A stretch of 10,939 bases of DNA from Pseudomonadota bacterium (GCA_021794855.1 JAJYPZ010000016.1:1-10939), one strand, 5' to 3'. Positions 1-7,799 are shown, counted from the stretch's first letter. The notes: generated by a model not told the origin, from the sequence alone. Numbers and translations are program-made.

Positions 1-411
1 GATATGGCTGTCTATGCCTCCAGCGGTGACGATCATTCCTTCGCCGGCAATGATCTCGGTAGCGGCGCCGATAGCGACGGTCACGCCAGGCTGCACATCC
101 GGGTTACCGGCTTTACCGATGGCGCTTATATACCCGTTTTTAAGTCCTATATCCGCTTTAACGATACCGGTAATCGCATCGACGATCAGGGCGTTGGTAA
201 TAACCGTATCGGCGACTTCAGCCGCACAGCGCTGGCTTTGGCCCATGCCGTCGCGTATCACCTTGCCGCCGCCGAACTTCACCTCCTCGCCGTACACGGT
301 GTAATCTTTTTCCACTTCGATCCACAGCTCGGTATCGGCCAGCCGCACCCGGTCACCCAGGGTCGGGCCGAACATTTCCGCATACGCCCGACGAGCAATT
401 TTTACCGCCAT
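1..411 (-). CDS. ureC: Urease alpha subunit (catalytic), N-terminal part
   Basis: This is the start of the large urease subunit, which carries the dinickel site that hydrolyses urea to ammonia and carbamate in the cytoplasm. The 137 visible residues follow the UreC pattern: [18 protein letters not shown] (residues 13-30), the [19 protein letters not shown] stretch (40-58), [20 protein letters not shown] (70-89) and GGIDSHI at the very end. His136 is the first histidine of the conserved HxH nickel pair; its partner and the other ligands lie past the left edge, so activity cannot be judged. A full UreC has about 570 residues, so roughly three quarters is missing. The ATG is well supported by a GAGGTGG ribosome binding site a few bases upstream. 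It lies 19 bases after ureJ, and the usual ureB-ureC neighbourhood is interrupted by ureJ. Identity is near certain. Confidence 0.97.
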   Translation of the reverse strand, partial: MAVKIARRAYAEMFGPTLGDRVRLADTELWIEVEKDYTVYGEEVKFGGGKVIRDGMGQSQRCAAEVADTVITNALIVDAITGIVKADIGLKNGYISAIGKAGNPDVQPGVTVAIGAATEIIAGEGMIVTAGGIDSHI

Positions 412-430
412 GATGCCACCTCGCTAGCAC

Positions 431-994
431 TCACGACCAGAAAAGCGGCACGGCTAACGCCAGCATACCCGCTCCCAGCCAGCGATCGCGATTTTTTCGC
501 CGCAGCAGTTTGCCGAGAACCAGGCCGCTAGCCAGCAATAGCGCCGTCGCGGCGATAAAACCACAGGCGTAACTGATGGGCGCCGTCATCGCCGGCAATT
601 CCGCCCCATGCGCAATGCCGTGCCAGATTGCAAAAAATAGAGCAACGCCACCCTGAGCCAGCAGCGGCATGCGTATCGCTAGCGCCACCAGCAAAGCTGC
701 GGCTACCACGCTTGCCGCGACCGCCGACTCAATAAACACGGGAACCATTCCGTCCATCCCCATGTCGCCCCCCGCCAGCATCCCGCCGAGAAATGCGGCA
801 GGCACAAACCAGCGCCGGGAACCGCTATTGCGTGCTGCCCATATGCCCACAGCCAGCATCCCCAGCACGTGATCCAGCCCGCTCAAAGGATGCATCACAC
901 CGTTGACGAAACCGCTTTCGCCGTGGCCGGGATGCGCCCAGGCTGTGATGGGCAGCAACACTATCCAAAGCGCTAAAAATAGAGGCCGTTTCAT
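431..994 (-). CDS. ureJ: HupE/UreJ family membrane protein, probable nickel permease
   Basis: A 187-residue membrane protein of the HupE/UreJ family, members of which are thought to carry nickel into the cell for urease or hydrogenase. A signal-like segment (residues 1-20, ending TAWA) is followed by HPGHGESGF, so a histidine would head the mature protein. Family signatures visible are HPLSGLDH (35-42) and WHGIAHGAE (124-132), together giving His21, 24, 35, 42, 125 and 129 as possible metal ligands. Several hydrophobic segments fill the rest, and a basic KLLRRKNRDR stretch precedes the last one. The ATG has a strong AAGGAG ribosome binding site. It lies 21 bases after ureB and 19 before ureC, so it is almost certainly cotranscribed with urease. 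Family assignment is firm; nickel as substrate follows from context and family knowledge rather than from residues unique to nickel carriers. Confidence 0.9.
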   Translation of the reverse strand: MKRPLFLALWIVLLPITAWAHPGHGESGFVNGVMHPLSGLDHVLGMLAVGIWAARNSGSRRWFVPAAFLGGMLAGGDMGMDGMVPVFIESAVAASVVAAALLVALAIRMPLLAQGGVALFFAIWHGIAHGAELPAMTAPISYACGFIAATALLLASGLVLGKLLRRKNRDRWLGAGMLALAVPLFWS

Positions 995-1015
995 GCTTGA
1001 CTCCTTCCATAAAGA

Positions 1016-1321
1016 TTATAGATCGCCCATAATGCGGGCCTGAAACCCATACACTTTTCGCGCACCGTCGAAATCGATCAATCCTATCGTACGGGTTTGA
1101 CCCGGCTCAAAACGCACGGCGGTCCCTGCCGCGATATCGAGTCTCATCCCTCGTGCCTGGTCGCGTTCAAATTCGAGTGCGGCATTCGCCTCGAAAAAAT
1201 GATAATGCGAACCCACCTGTACAGGTCTGTCGCCGGTATTTGCCACCACCAGCGTCACGCACCTGCGGCCTGCGTTCAATTCAATCTCACCCTCACAGAT
1301 ATTGTATTCCCCCGGTATCAT
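1016..1321 (-). CDS. ureB: Urease beta subunit
   Basis: The 101-residue beta chain of the three-chain bacterial urease, at its usual length. Conserved UreB blocks are present: MIPGEY at the start, IELNAGRR (13-20), [19 protein letters not shown] (28-46), [19 protein letters not shown] (57-75) and the YGFQARIMG ending. The protein is structural and packs with UreA and UreC in the (alpha-beta-gamma)3 enzyme. The start is secured by an AGGAGAGG ribosome binding site that overlaps the ureA stop codon, with a gap of only 10 bases, so the two are likely translationally coupled. UreA and UreB are separate, unlike in Helicobacter, where they are fused. Confidence 0.98.
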   Translation of the reverse strand: MIPGEYNICEGEIELNAGRRCVTLVVANTGDRPVQVGSHYHFFEANAALEFERDQARGMRLDIAAGTAVRFEPGQTRTIGLIDFDGARKVYGFQARIMGDL

Positions 1322-1331
1322 TCAACCTCTC

Positions 1332-1634
1332 CTATACGATAGGATTATGGACGGTAACCAGCTTGGTGCCGTCCGGAAAAGTCGCCTCGACCTGAATGTC
1401 CGGGATCATCTCCGGTACGCCTTCCATCACCTCGTCCCGACTTAACAAGGTATTGCCGTAACTCATCAGCTCGGCCACTGTCCGGCCATCTCTGGCGCCT
1501 TCCATAATCGCGGCGGCAATCAGTGCCACCGCCTCGGGATAATTGAGTTTGAGACCCCGCGCCCTGCGCCTTTCGGCAAGCAGGCCGGCGGTAAAAATGA
1601 GCAGCTTGTCTTTTTCCCTGGGGGTCAATTCCAT
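1332..1634 (-). CDS. ureA: Urease gamma subunit
   Basis: The 100-residue gamma chain of urease, exactly the usual length for separate UreA proteins. It begins [14 protein letters not shown] and shows the family blocks [20 protein letters not shown] (20-39), [15 protein letters not shown] (43-57), [15 protein letters not shown] (63-77), [15 protein letters not shown] (82-96) and the terminal NPIV. It is a structural subunit in the cytoplasmic urease trimer of heterotrimers. A ribosome binding site AAGGGAGA precedes the ATG. The gene begins 15 bases after ureD and ends 10 bases before ureB, consistent with a single urease transcript. Confidence 0.98.
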   Translation of the reverse strand: MELTPREKDKLLIFTAGLLAERRRARGLKLNYPEAVALIAAAIMEGARDGRTVAELMSYGNTLLSRDEVMEGVPEMIPDIQVEATFPDGTKLVTVHNPIV

Positions 1635-1649
1635 TTTTTCTCCCTTCCA

Positions 1650-2495
1650 TCACGTATTCCATATTCGCGGAATATGCGCTGGGCGACCGATCAGCGCCGG
1701 TCGCAGCAAGTTCCATAGAGCGACAAACCAGCCGCGTGCCGCTTCCGACGAATGCCCGAGGTAACGCGCCACCAGCACCTCCGGCAGCAAAGTCAGGCCA
1801 TGCACTACGCCGCTTTCCGCCGGCGCCAGCTCCCGGCACGCCGCCAGCAACATAGGCGTCAGATTTTTACCTGCAGCCAGCAACGTGGCGCTCACGCTGT
1901 AACCAGCCAGTCCGGCAGGCGAATGCAACAGTGCCGACCCGCCTTCCAGCACACCGCGTTCCAGCCAGATCGGCCGGCTGGCGCGCTCGATTCGGGTAGC
2001 CAGGGTCAGCGTGCCCGCATCGAAACGCTCACCTGATGCCCGCCGCCCCAGACACAATACTTCCCAACCGATGAAACTCGCGGTTGCGTCTAGCACTATC
2101 CCCGTTTCCATCGCCGCACGGGCACCATCGAAAACGATGGTTTCCTGCGGCAGCCACTCCAGTGTCGCCTCCTTCTCCACCACCAATTTCAATTGCTGAG
2201 TCGCCCATGGCGCGGCGCTGCGATACCATTTGGCTGCCCCCGGCGTAGTCAGCAAAGCATGGGCATTGTCGCCGACCGATACGGTAATCGCCAGCTCGTC
2301 GCCGCCGACTATGCCGGCAGGCGGGTGCAGCAGTACGCTATGACAAACCTTGCCCCCTTCAGGATAAAATGGTTTTTGTACACGCAACGGACCAGTATGA
2401 ACGCGTCGCGTCAAAATGGTAGCGTCGCCGCGCTGCCCGTACTCCAGATTCAGTCTGGCCTGCCAACCAGCAAACGTAGCGTCCTGTGCAAACAT
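1650..2495 (-). CDS. ureD: Urease accessory protein UreD (UreH)
   Basis: A 281-residue urease maturation factor, normal for the family. UreD binds apo-urease and, with UreF and UreG, directs nickel and carbon dioxide to the active site. Family blocks are clear: HTGPLRVQKPFYPEG (33-47), CHSVLLHPPAGIVGGDEL (51-68), AHALLTTPGAAKWYRS (79-94), LEWLPQETIVFDGA (112-125), FIGWEVLCLGRRASGERF and, at the C-terminus, LVARYLG followed by PRIWNT. The ATG is fixed by an in-frame TAG four codons upstream and by an AGGA ribosome binding site. It is the first gene of the urease block, separated from fmdB by 107 bases, the most likely place for an additional urease promoter. Confidence 0.96.
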   Translation of the reverse strand: MFAQDATFAGWQARLNLEYGQRGDATILTRRVHTGPLRVQKPFYPEGGKVCHSVLLHPPAGIVGGDELAITVSVGDNAHALLTTPGAAKWYRSAAPWATQQLKLVVEKEATLEWLPQETIVFDGARAAMETGIVLDATASFIGWEVLCLGRRASGERFDAGTLTLATRIERASRPIWLERGVLEGGSALLHSPAGLAGYSVSATLLAAGKNLTPMLLAACRELAPAESGVVHGLTLLPEVLVARYLGHSSEAARGWFVALWNLLRPALIGRPAHIPRIWNT

Positions 2496-2602
2496 CGGCT
2501 CATCCTACCATAAGTTACCGCCAATGAAATTACGCTCAATCGGCTCGTTTCCGCGCTTGTAAATACCGCCACGAGATACCTCCAGAATAAAATTAACCGC
2601 TC
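2496..2602 (-). other. fmdB-ureD intergenic region, possible urease promoter region
   Basis: This 107-base gap separates the formamidase pair from the urease block. On the minus strand it holds a sequence TTGAGC followed about 17-18 bases later by AACTTAT, a weak match to a housekeeping promoter that would give a very short leader before ureD. The octamer TACCGCCA (plus strand) occurs twice, at 2516-2523 and 2564-2571. A strong GGAGG (complement of 2579-2583) lies just before a GTG at 2572 that opens a frame of 40 codons running into ureD in another frame. I see no terminator hairpin or sigma-54 type promoter. Nothing here proves a promoter. Confidence 0.25.
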
Positions 2603-2929
2603 TCAGTGACTGATCATCCACGGCCGCCTGTTCGCAAACGACTTCATCGCCGCCGGCGACGCGCTCGTTCTGGACGGCGATTTGCAGCAACTGCAGCCCT
2701 GCGGATGACGGTACGACGCCGATGATGCGGGTTCGTGGCTGGCGCGTTCGTTAGTGACCATCGCCCGCCGCACTTCGGCGGTTAGGGCCGCCAAACCAGG
2801 CGCGGCGATAAAAATACGGCCGGCCTCTCCACCGCACTGCGGACATAAGGCCGGGCTGTCGCGTTCGGCAATACGCCGCATCAGATCGAATGGTCCGCAA
2901 CCGGCGCAATAATAATCGTACGTAGGCAT
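2603..2929 (-). CDS. fmdB: FmdB family zinc-ribbon protein
   Basis: A 108-residue FmdB-family protein, encoded directly after formamidase as in Methylophilus. It starts MPTYDYYCAGCG, the classic FmdB opening, and has a CxxC...CxxC zinc ribbon (Cys8, Cys11, Cys29, Cys32). The middle contains the family stretch RRAMVTNERASHEP (54-67). A second cysteine group, CSCC (79-82), and the ending RRPWMISH match long FmdB proteins of amide operons, so the C-terminus looks intact. In Methylophilus FmdB was proposed to regulate the amide genes; the biochemical role is unsettled. It begins 2 bases after the fmdA stop (TGATCATG), and no good ribosome binding site precedes it, so translation is probably coupled to fmdA. 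The reading frame stays open upstream of this ATG through the fmdA gene, but the conserved N-terminus fixes the start here. Confidence 0.92.
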   Translation of the reverse strand: MPTYDYYCAGCGPFDLMRRIAERDSPALCPQCGGEAGRIFIAAPGLAALTAEVRRAMVTNERASHEPASSASYRHPQGCSCCKSPSRTSASPAAMKSFANRRPWMISH

Positions 2930-2931
2930 GA

Positions 2932-4167
2932 TCAGATCACATCGGGCGACATGGGAATATCCTTGCCGCCGGTAATATGCTGCACAGGCCCGGTCGAGTT
3001 GGGGCGAATATCGAATTCGAATATCTGGGTCGGCAGCCACAGCGTAGCGCAGGAATTGGGAATGTCGACGACGCCGCTGATATGGCCCTGCACCGGCGCC
3101 GTTCCCAGTATCGAATAAGCCTGTGTTTTGGTATAGCCGAATTTGGTCAGATACTCGATCGCATTCAGGCAGGCCTGCCGATAAGCCACATTGACGTCGA
3201 GATAATACTGCTTGCCGGCTTCGTCGACCGAAATGCCTTCGAAAATCAAATAATCGTTGTAATGCGGAGTGACGGCGCTGGGCTTGAAAATCGGGTTTTT
3301 GATACCGTACAGGGCCATGCCGCCCTTGATAAGCTCGACCTTCATATGTACCCAGCCGGCCATCTCGATCGCCCCGCAGAACGTGATTTCGCCGTCGCCC
3401 TGGCTGAAATGCAGATCGCCAACGGACAAACCCGCGCCGTCGACGTAGACCGGAAAGTAAATTTTCGAACCGCGCGACAAATCCTTGATATCGCAATTGC
3501 CGCCGTGCTCCCGCGGCGGTATGGTGCGAGCTCCTTCAGCTCCCGCCTTGACCCGGGCTTCGCCGGTAAGCTTACCCATGTGAGCGCCCGTTGCAAAAGG
3601 CGGATTAGCCAAAGGCGGCACGCGATCCGGATCGGTCGCAATCAGACCGACTTCTCTCTCGTTCCATTTGGCCAGCAAACCTGCATCCGGCAGGCAGCCG
3701 ATCAGCCCGGGGTGAATCAGACCGGCGTAATTTACTCCCGGAACATGCCGGCTTTGGGTGAACATACCCCGAATATCCCAAATGGATTTCTGCGCCAGCG
3801 GAAAATGATCGGTTAAAAATCCGCCACCATTTTTTTTGGAAAAAATGCCATTGAAACCCCACAGGCTTTCCGGTTTTGCACCAATATCCAGCAGATCGAC
3901 CACCAGCAGATCGCCCGGCTCCGCGCCGTGCACGCCGACCGGTCCGGAAAGGAAATGCACGATGGACAGATCGATATCGCGTACATCGTCGGCACTATCG
4001 TCGTTTTTGATGGAACCGCCAGTCCAGTCGTAGGTTTCCACGATGAAATCGTCGCCGGGCTTGACCCAGCACGCCATAGGGATATCGGGATGCCAACGAT
4101 TGTGGATCATTTCATTCTGATACGGCGATTGTTGCAAGTCGACCTTAATAAGCGTTTCAGCCATCAT
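2932..4167 (-). CDS. fmdA: Formamidase
   Basis: Formamidase of the FmdA/AmdA acetamidase-formamidase family, hydrolysing formamide (and probably other short amides, less well) to the acid and ammonia in the cytoplasm. Length is 411 residues, close to that of known FmdA proteins. Family blocks seen are NRWHPDIPMACWVKPGDDF (23-41), LSGPVGVHGAEPGDLLVVD (73-91), GFNGIFSKKNGGGFLTDHFP (104-123), AGLIHPGLIGC (148-158), REHGGNCDIKDLSRGS (219-234) and DLHFSQGDGEITFCGAIEM (251-269). It differs from nitrilase-fold formamidase (AmiF), which lacks these. Two ATGs stand in tandem (4167 and 4164). The GAGG ribosome binding site is about 3 bases from the first and 6 from the second, so 4164 (410 residues) may be the true start. 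It lies 63 bases after urtE, directly downstream of its likely uptake system, and fmdB follows. Confidence 0.95.
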   Translation of the reverse strand: MMAETLIKVDLQQSPYQNEMIHNRWHPDIPMACWVKPGDDFIVETYDWTGGSIKNDDSADDVRDIDLSIVHFLSGPVGVHGAEPGDLLVVDLLDIGAKPESLWGFNGIFSKKNGGGFLTDHFPLAQKSIWDIRGMFTQSRHVPGVNYAGLIHPGLIGCLPDAGLLAKWNEREVGLIATDPDRVPPLANPPFATGAHMGKLTGEARVKAGAEGARTIPPREHGGNCDIKDLSRGSKIYFPVYVDGAGLSVGDLHFSQGDGEITFCGAIEMAGWVHMKVELIKGGMALYGIKNPIFKPSAVTPHYNDYLIFEGISVDEAGKQYYLDVNVAYRQACLNAIEYLTKFGYTKTQAYSILGTAPVQGHISGVVDIPNSCATLWLPTQIFEFDIRPNSTGPVQHITGGKDIPMSPDVI

Positions 4168-4206
4168 CTTCCTCTCTTGACAAATTAATATGCGTACAGC
4201 ACAAAG

Positions 4207-4222
4207 ACGGCTAATCAGCCGT
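4207..4222 (-). repeat. Short hairpin between urtE and fmdA
   Basis: A perfect inverted repeat ACGGCT-AATC-AGCCGT (plus strand) starts about 8 bases beyond the urtE stop. In the minus-strand transcript it would form a 6-base-pair GC-rich stem with a 4-base loop, followed by CTTTGTG. The uridine run is too short and mixed for a convincing intrinsic terminator, so a partial attenuator or an mRNA 3'-end stabiliser between the transporter and the amidase genes is as likely. Confidence 0.5.
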
Positions 4223-4230
4223 AACGGTTG

Positions 4231-4932
4231 TTAAATCGATAAATATTGAGCGATGATTTTTTCGTTGACATTGGCACGCCGATCTTCGTAAACGAATCTG
4301 CCTTTGTCGATAACAAAAAAGCGGTCAGCAATATCCAGGGTAAAACTCAGCACCTGCTCCGAAACCAATATCGTGAGCTCTCGCAATCCTCTGATTTCTT
4401 TTAATGTCTTTGCAATATCCTTGATGATGGACGGCTGTATGCCCTCGGTTGGTTCGTCCAGCAGCAAGACTTTGGGATTGGTGGCCAGCGCTCGCGCAAT
4501 GGCTAACTGCTGCTGCTGCCCGCCGGACAGATTGCCGCCTTTACGCGCGCGCATCTCGTACAAAACCGGGAACAGCACGTACAGCTCCTCAGGCACCACA
4601 CCGCGAGCGGCAGCAGGCAGGCCGGTCTGTATATTTTCCAGCACCGTCATATTGGAAAAAATCATCCGCCCTTGCGGCACGTACGCCAGGCCTTGCTGAA
4701 CGCGCTGATACGAATCAAGACTTTCCAACTTTTTGCCGTCCACCGCGATTTGTCCGCGGCTGGACGGAATAATACCCATCAGCGTCTTGAACAATGTCGT
4801 TTTTCCCATTCCGTTCCGGCCCATGACGGCGACGATTTCCTGTTTGCCTGCGTTCAGGTTCAAATCGTGTATGACCTGACTCTGCCCATAACCGGAATCG
4901 AGCCCGCTGACGCTAAACATATAATCCGACAT
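4231..4932 (-). CDS. urtE: Urea/amide ABC transporter ATPase UrtE
   Basis: A 233-residue ATP-binding subunit of the branched-chain amino acid/urea transporter family (LivF-like). ATPase motifs are complete: Walker A GRNGMGKT (38-45), Q-loop Gln87, signature LSGGQ (135-139) and Walker B VLLLDE (155-160). The sequence LLLDEPTEGIQPSII after Walker B is typical of UrtE. The switch position reads VSEQ rather than ending in histidine, as is usual in LivF-type subunits, so this is not a defect. It pairs with UrtD on the cytoplasmic face of UrtB/UrtC. A GAGGAG ribosome binding site overlaps the urtD stop, and the gap is 9 bases, indicating coupling. Confidence 0.95.
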   Translation of the reverse strand: MSDYMFSVSGLDSGYGQSQVIHDLNLNAGKQEIVAVMGRNGMGKTTLFKTLMGIIPSSRGQIAVDGKKLESLDSYQRVQQGLAYVPQGRMIFSNMTVLENIQTGLPAAARGVVPEELYVLFPVLYEMRARKGGNLSGGQQQQLAIARALATNPKVLLLDEPTEGIQPSIIKDIAKTLKEIRGLRELTILVSEQVLSFTLDIADRFFVIDKGRFVYEDRRANVNEKIIAQYLSI

Positions 4933-4941
4933 ACAGTCTCC

Positions 4942-5688
4942 TCAATGCCCCAGATAAACTTCGATGACTTTGGGATTATTTTGCACGACGGCCATATTGC
5001 CTTCCGCCAGCACTTTGCCTTGATGCAGCACGGTCACCTTATGCGCAATGCGCTGGACGAATTCCATATCGTGCTCGATAACGATGACGGATCGCCCCTG
5101 CGAAATTTTTCCTAACAGTTCAGCGGTTTTTTCGCGCTCGGACACGCTCATGCCCGCTACCGGCTCGTCCAGCATCAGCAATTCCGGATCCTGTATCAGC
5201 AGCATGCCGATCTCCAGCCATTGCTTCTGACCGTGACTCAGCAATCCGGCCTGAGCGTACAAGTGCTCCGCCAGAAAAATCATGTCGACGACTTCGGCGA
5301 TACGATCCGTCACCTCGCGGGTACGCTTGAATACCAGAGATCCCCAGACGCTGCGTCCTCGTGGAAACGATATTTCCAGATTCTCCAGCACCGACAGATT
5401 TTCGTAGATCGACGGCGTTTGAAATTTGCGCCCTATTCCAGCCTGGACGATTTTGTACTCGGGATATTTCGTCAGTTCTCTATCGTGAAATTTGATCGAG
5501 CCTGCCGTCGCTTTCGTCTTGCCGCAAATCAGATCAAGCACAGTGGTTTTGCCCGCGCCATTAGGACCGATAATGACCCGCAGCTCATTTTTTTCCACGT
5601 ACAGATTCAAACCATCGACCGCTTTAAAACCATCGAACGAAACGGTCAGATCTTCGACAGCCAGAACGTAATCAGTGTGATTGCTCAT
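4942..5688 (-). CDS. urtD: Urea/amide ABC transporter ATPase UrtD
   Basis: A 248-residue ATP-binding subunit (LivG-like). Walker A is GPNGAGKT (41-48), Q-loop Gln90, signature LSHGQ (150-154), Walker B LLMLDE (170-175) and switch His206 in VIEHDMEF. The LSHGQKQWLEIGMLL signature, with histidine in place of the usual second glycine region, is characteristic of UrtD rather than of amino acid transporters, and supports urea or a urea-like amide as substrate. The start codon overlaps the urtC stop by 4 bases (ATGA), so translation is coupled to the permease gene. Length and motifs indicate an intact, functional ATPase. Confidence 0.95.
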   Translation of the reverse strand: MSNHTDYVLAVEDLTVSFDGFKAVDGLNLYVEKNELRVIIGPNGAGKTTVLDLICGKTKATAGSIKFHDRELTKYPEYKIVQAGIGRKFQTPSIYENLSVLENLEISFPRGRSVWGSLVFKRTREVTDRIAEVVDMIFLAEHLYAQAGLLSHGQKQWLEIGMLLIQDPELLMLDEPVAGMSVSEREKTAELLGKISQGRSVIVIEHDMEFVQRIAHKVTVLHQGKVLAEGNMAVVQNNPKVIEVYLGH

Positions 5689-6857
5689 TTCGCCGCTCCG
5701 TCCGAACAGGATTCTATTTTTTGACCAGAACGATTTTTAAATGTCTTGCTCCAATTGGCCAGCCGCGGCTGCAAATAGGTTTCGTAGAGGCCCGACAAGC
5801 CGCTGGGGAAAAACATCACCACACCGATAAACAAGGACCCCATGAAAAACAGCCACAGCGAAGGAAACGATTCCGAAAACGCCGATTTCCCGTAATTGAC
5901 CAGCAAGGTGCCGTAAACCGCCCCGACCAGCGACATGCGGCCACCGACGGCCGCAAAAATGACCATTTCTATCGAAGGCACGATACCGACGAAGGACGGC
6001 GACATGAAGCCGACCTGCAAGGTGAACATTGCGCCGCCGATGGCCGAAATGGCCGCGCCCAGACAGAAGGTGAAAATCTTGAAATTGGCCACGTCGTAGC
6101 CCGAAAACCGGACCCTGTCTTCCTTATCCTTTAATGCCAGCAATAAGCGGCCGAGTTTGGAAGACAGAATGAATTTGCATATCAGGATGACGCCGATCAG
6201 CAACGCCCCGTTGACGTAATACAGAAGATATTTCGCGGAATCGGTGTTGATGTTCCAGCCATGCAGCGTCTTGAGATCGGTAATGCCGTTAATCCCGCCC
6301 GTCAGCCCCTGCTGGCCGACGACCAGTATCGTCAGTATCGCCGCGATCGCCTGGGTAATGATCGAGAAATATACGCCTCCAACCCGACGCTTGAACATGG
6401 CGGCGCCGATAATGTACGCGAACAATACCGGCAGCACGATCACTGCCGCGAGCGTAAAAGCGAAGCTGTGGAACGGCTCCCAGAACAGCGGCAGATGAGT
6501 GACCTGATTCCAGTCCATGAAATCGGGAATGCCCGGGGTGGTCTGATGCGCGGTGCTGACCGGATCGGACGCTTCCAGCTTCAGAAACATCGCCATGCAA
6601 TAGCCGCCGATACCGAAAAAAACGCCCTGCCCCAGACTCAGGACCCCGCCGTATCCCCAGACCATGACCAGTCCCACCGCGGCGAACGCGTAAGTGAGAT
6701 ATTTACCGACCAGATTCAGGCGAAAGATATCGAGCCACAACGGCATGACGATAAATATCAGCGCCGCTAGTATCGCGAGCTCGATCGCTCCTTTTTTACC
6801 GCCCAGCCATTTGTTGTAAAAAGCGCTCATCATTCGTCCTTTATTAACATATTCCAT
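5685..6857 (-). CDS. urtC: Urea/amide ABC transporter permease UrtC
   Basis: A 390-residue inner-membrane permease of the LivM/UrtC type, the second permease half of the urea transporter. Conserved features include GYGGVLSLGQGVFFGIGGY, GGVYFSIITQA, GQQGLTGGINGI (the GLTGG stretch typical of UrtC), and the cytoplasmic loop LLALKDKEDRVRFSGYDV that contacts the ATPase. Multiple hydrophobic segments, roughly eight to ten, span the protein, with a basic C-terminal tail. Two starts are possible: 6857, with AAGGA about 10 bases upstream, or the tandem ATGs at 6833/6830, with AAAGGA 6 bases before the second. The latter would give 381 or 382 residues and remove the hydrophilic MEYVNKGR lead. It begins 5 bases after urtB and overlaps urtD by 4. 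Confidence 0.94.
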   Translation of the reverse strand: MEYVNKGRMMSAFYNKWLGGKKGAIELAILAALIFIVMPLWLDIFRLNLVGKYLTYAFAAVGLVMVWGYGGVLSLGQGVFFGIGGYCMAMFLKLEASDPVSTAHQTTPGIPDFMDWNQVTHLPLFWEPFHSFAFTLAAVIVLPVLFAYIIGAAMFKRRVGGVYFSIITQAIAAILTILVVGQQGLTGGINGITDLKTLHGWNINTDSAKYLLYYVNGALLIGVILICKFILSSKLGRLLLALKDKEDRVRFSGYDVANFKIFTFCLGAAISAIGGAMFTLQVGFMSPSFVGIVPSIEMVIFAAVGGRMSLVGAVYGTLLVNYGKSAFSESFPSLWLFFMGSLFIGVVMFFPSGLSGLYETYLQPRLANWSKTFKNRSGQKIESCSDGAAK

Positions 6858-6862
6858 CTCTG

Positions 6863-7786
6863 CTATTTCCTTACCTTGCTGGCAAACAAACCCTCAGGCC
6901 GCAGCATCAAGATAATGATAATAGTCAATAAGGTGACGACTTTCCCCATGGCGTTGGTCATGAAAAACGTTAGTATCGACTGGGCCTGCGCAATGGAAAA
7001 GGCGGATACGATAGTGCCGAACAGACTGGCCGTACCGCCGAATACGACCACCAGGAACGTATCGACGATATACAGCGAGCCGCTGGTGGGGCCGGTGGAC
7101 GCAATCGTAGTGAACGTGGCGCCCGCGATCCCCGCGATGCCGCAACCTGCTGCAAAGGTTATTCTGTCGATTTTTTTGGTATTGATGCCGATAGCGTTCG
7201 CCATGACCCGATTCTGCGTGGTTGCGCGTACTTTCAGCCCCCAGCTGGAGCGGTACATGAACAGGACTACAAGGGCGGTCACGACTATCGATATCGCCAT
7301 GACGAAAAGGCCGTTGAGCGGAATATCGATATTGGCGGTCGGTTTCCATGCGCCCATCAGCCAATCCGGCAATACCGCGCTCACTTCGCGCGCCCCGAAC
7401 AGGGAACGGAATACCTGCTGCATGATGAGGCTCAGCCCCCAGGTCGCCAGCAAGGTGTCCAGCGGTCGCTTGTAGAGATGTCTGATGAGCAGATACTCGA
7501 CCGCGTAGCCGACTAAAAACGCAATCACAAAGGCCGCGATAATGGCGATAATGAAATAATAGGGCATGAGCGCGGGGAAGTATTTCCCGGCCATTTTCGA
7601 GAAAAAATAAACAGCGTAAGCGCCTATGGTCATGAACTCGCCCAAGGCCATATTGATCACGCCCATCTGACCGAAAATGATGGCCATGCCTAGCGCCATC
7701 AGCAACAGTACGCTGAACAGGCTAAGCCCGGAAAACCCTTGCATGATCAGAATCGACCACAGATCAGAGAGCGAATAACCGTCCAT
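6863..7786 (-). CDS. urtB: Urea/amide ABC transporter permease UrtB
   Basis: A 307-residue inner-membrane permease of the LivH/UrtB type. Typical family stretches are LMALGMAIIFGQMGVINMALGEFMTIGAY near the N-terminus, the middle DTLLATWGLSLIMQQ, the coupling loop SSWGLKVRATTQNRVMANAIGIN, and FLVVVFGGTASLFGT near the C-terminus. The ATG at 7786 is chosen because GGAGG lies 5 bases upstream. The same frame extends 24 bases further to a GTG at 7810, but that codon has no ribosome binding site and would place GGAGG inside the gene. This is the compact form of UrtB; many proteobacterial UrtB proteins carry a long periplasmic N-terminal extension that is absent here, as in the amide transporter permease of Methylophilus. 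It is separated from urtA by 103 bases with hairpins. Confidence 0.95.
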   Translation of the reverse strand: MDGYSLSDLWSILIMQGFSGLSLFSVLLLMALGMAIIFGQMGVINMALGEFMTIGAYAVYFFSKMAGKYFPALMPYYFIIAIIAAFVIAFLVGYAVEYLLIRHLYKRPLDTLLATWGLSLIMQQVFRSLFGAREVSAVLPDWLMGAWKPTANIDIPLNGLFVMAISIVVTALVVLFMYRSSWGLKVRATTQNRVMANAIGINTKKIDRITFAAGCGIAGIAGATFTTIASTGPTSGSLYIVDTFLVVVFGGTASLFGTIVSAFSIAQAQSILTFFMTNAMGKVVTLLTIIIILMLRPEGLFASKVRK

Positions 7787-7799
7787 TTGAGCCTCCGGG

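Noticed and set aside
2505..2690. An open minus-strand frame overlapping the end of fmdB, suggesting a frameshifted longer FmdB
   Set aside because: The fmdB frame itself ends in RRPWMISH, a typical FmdB ending, so no frameshift is needed; the other frame has no recognisable family pattern.
2977..3816. A long plus-strand open frame (279 codons) opposite fmdA
   Set aside because: It mirrors the conserved formamidase gene, has no recognisable motif and no supporting context.
4231..4932. UrtE as a defective ATPase because it lacks the usual switch histidine
   Set aside because: LivF/UrtE-type subunits normally have EQ at this place (here SEQVLSF), and all other ATPase motifs are intact.
6876..7475. 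A plus-strand open frame (199 codons) opposite urtB
   Set aside because: It is the complement of a well conserved permease gene and shows no protein family signature.
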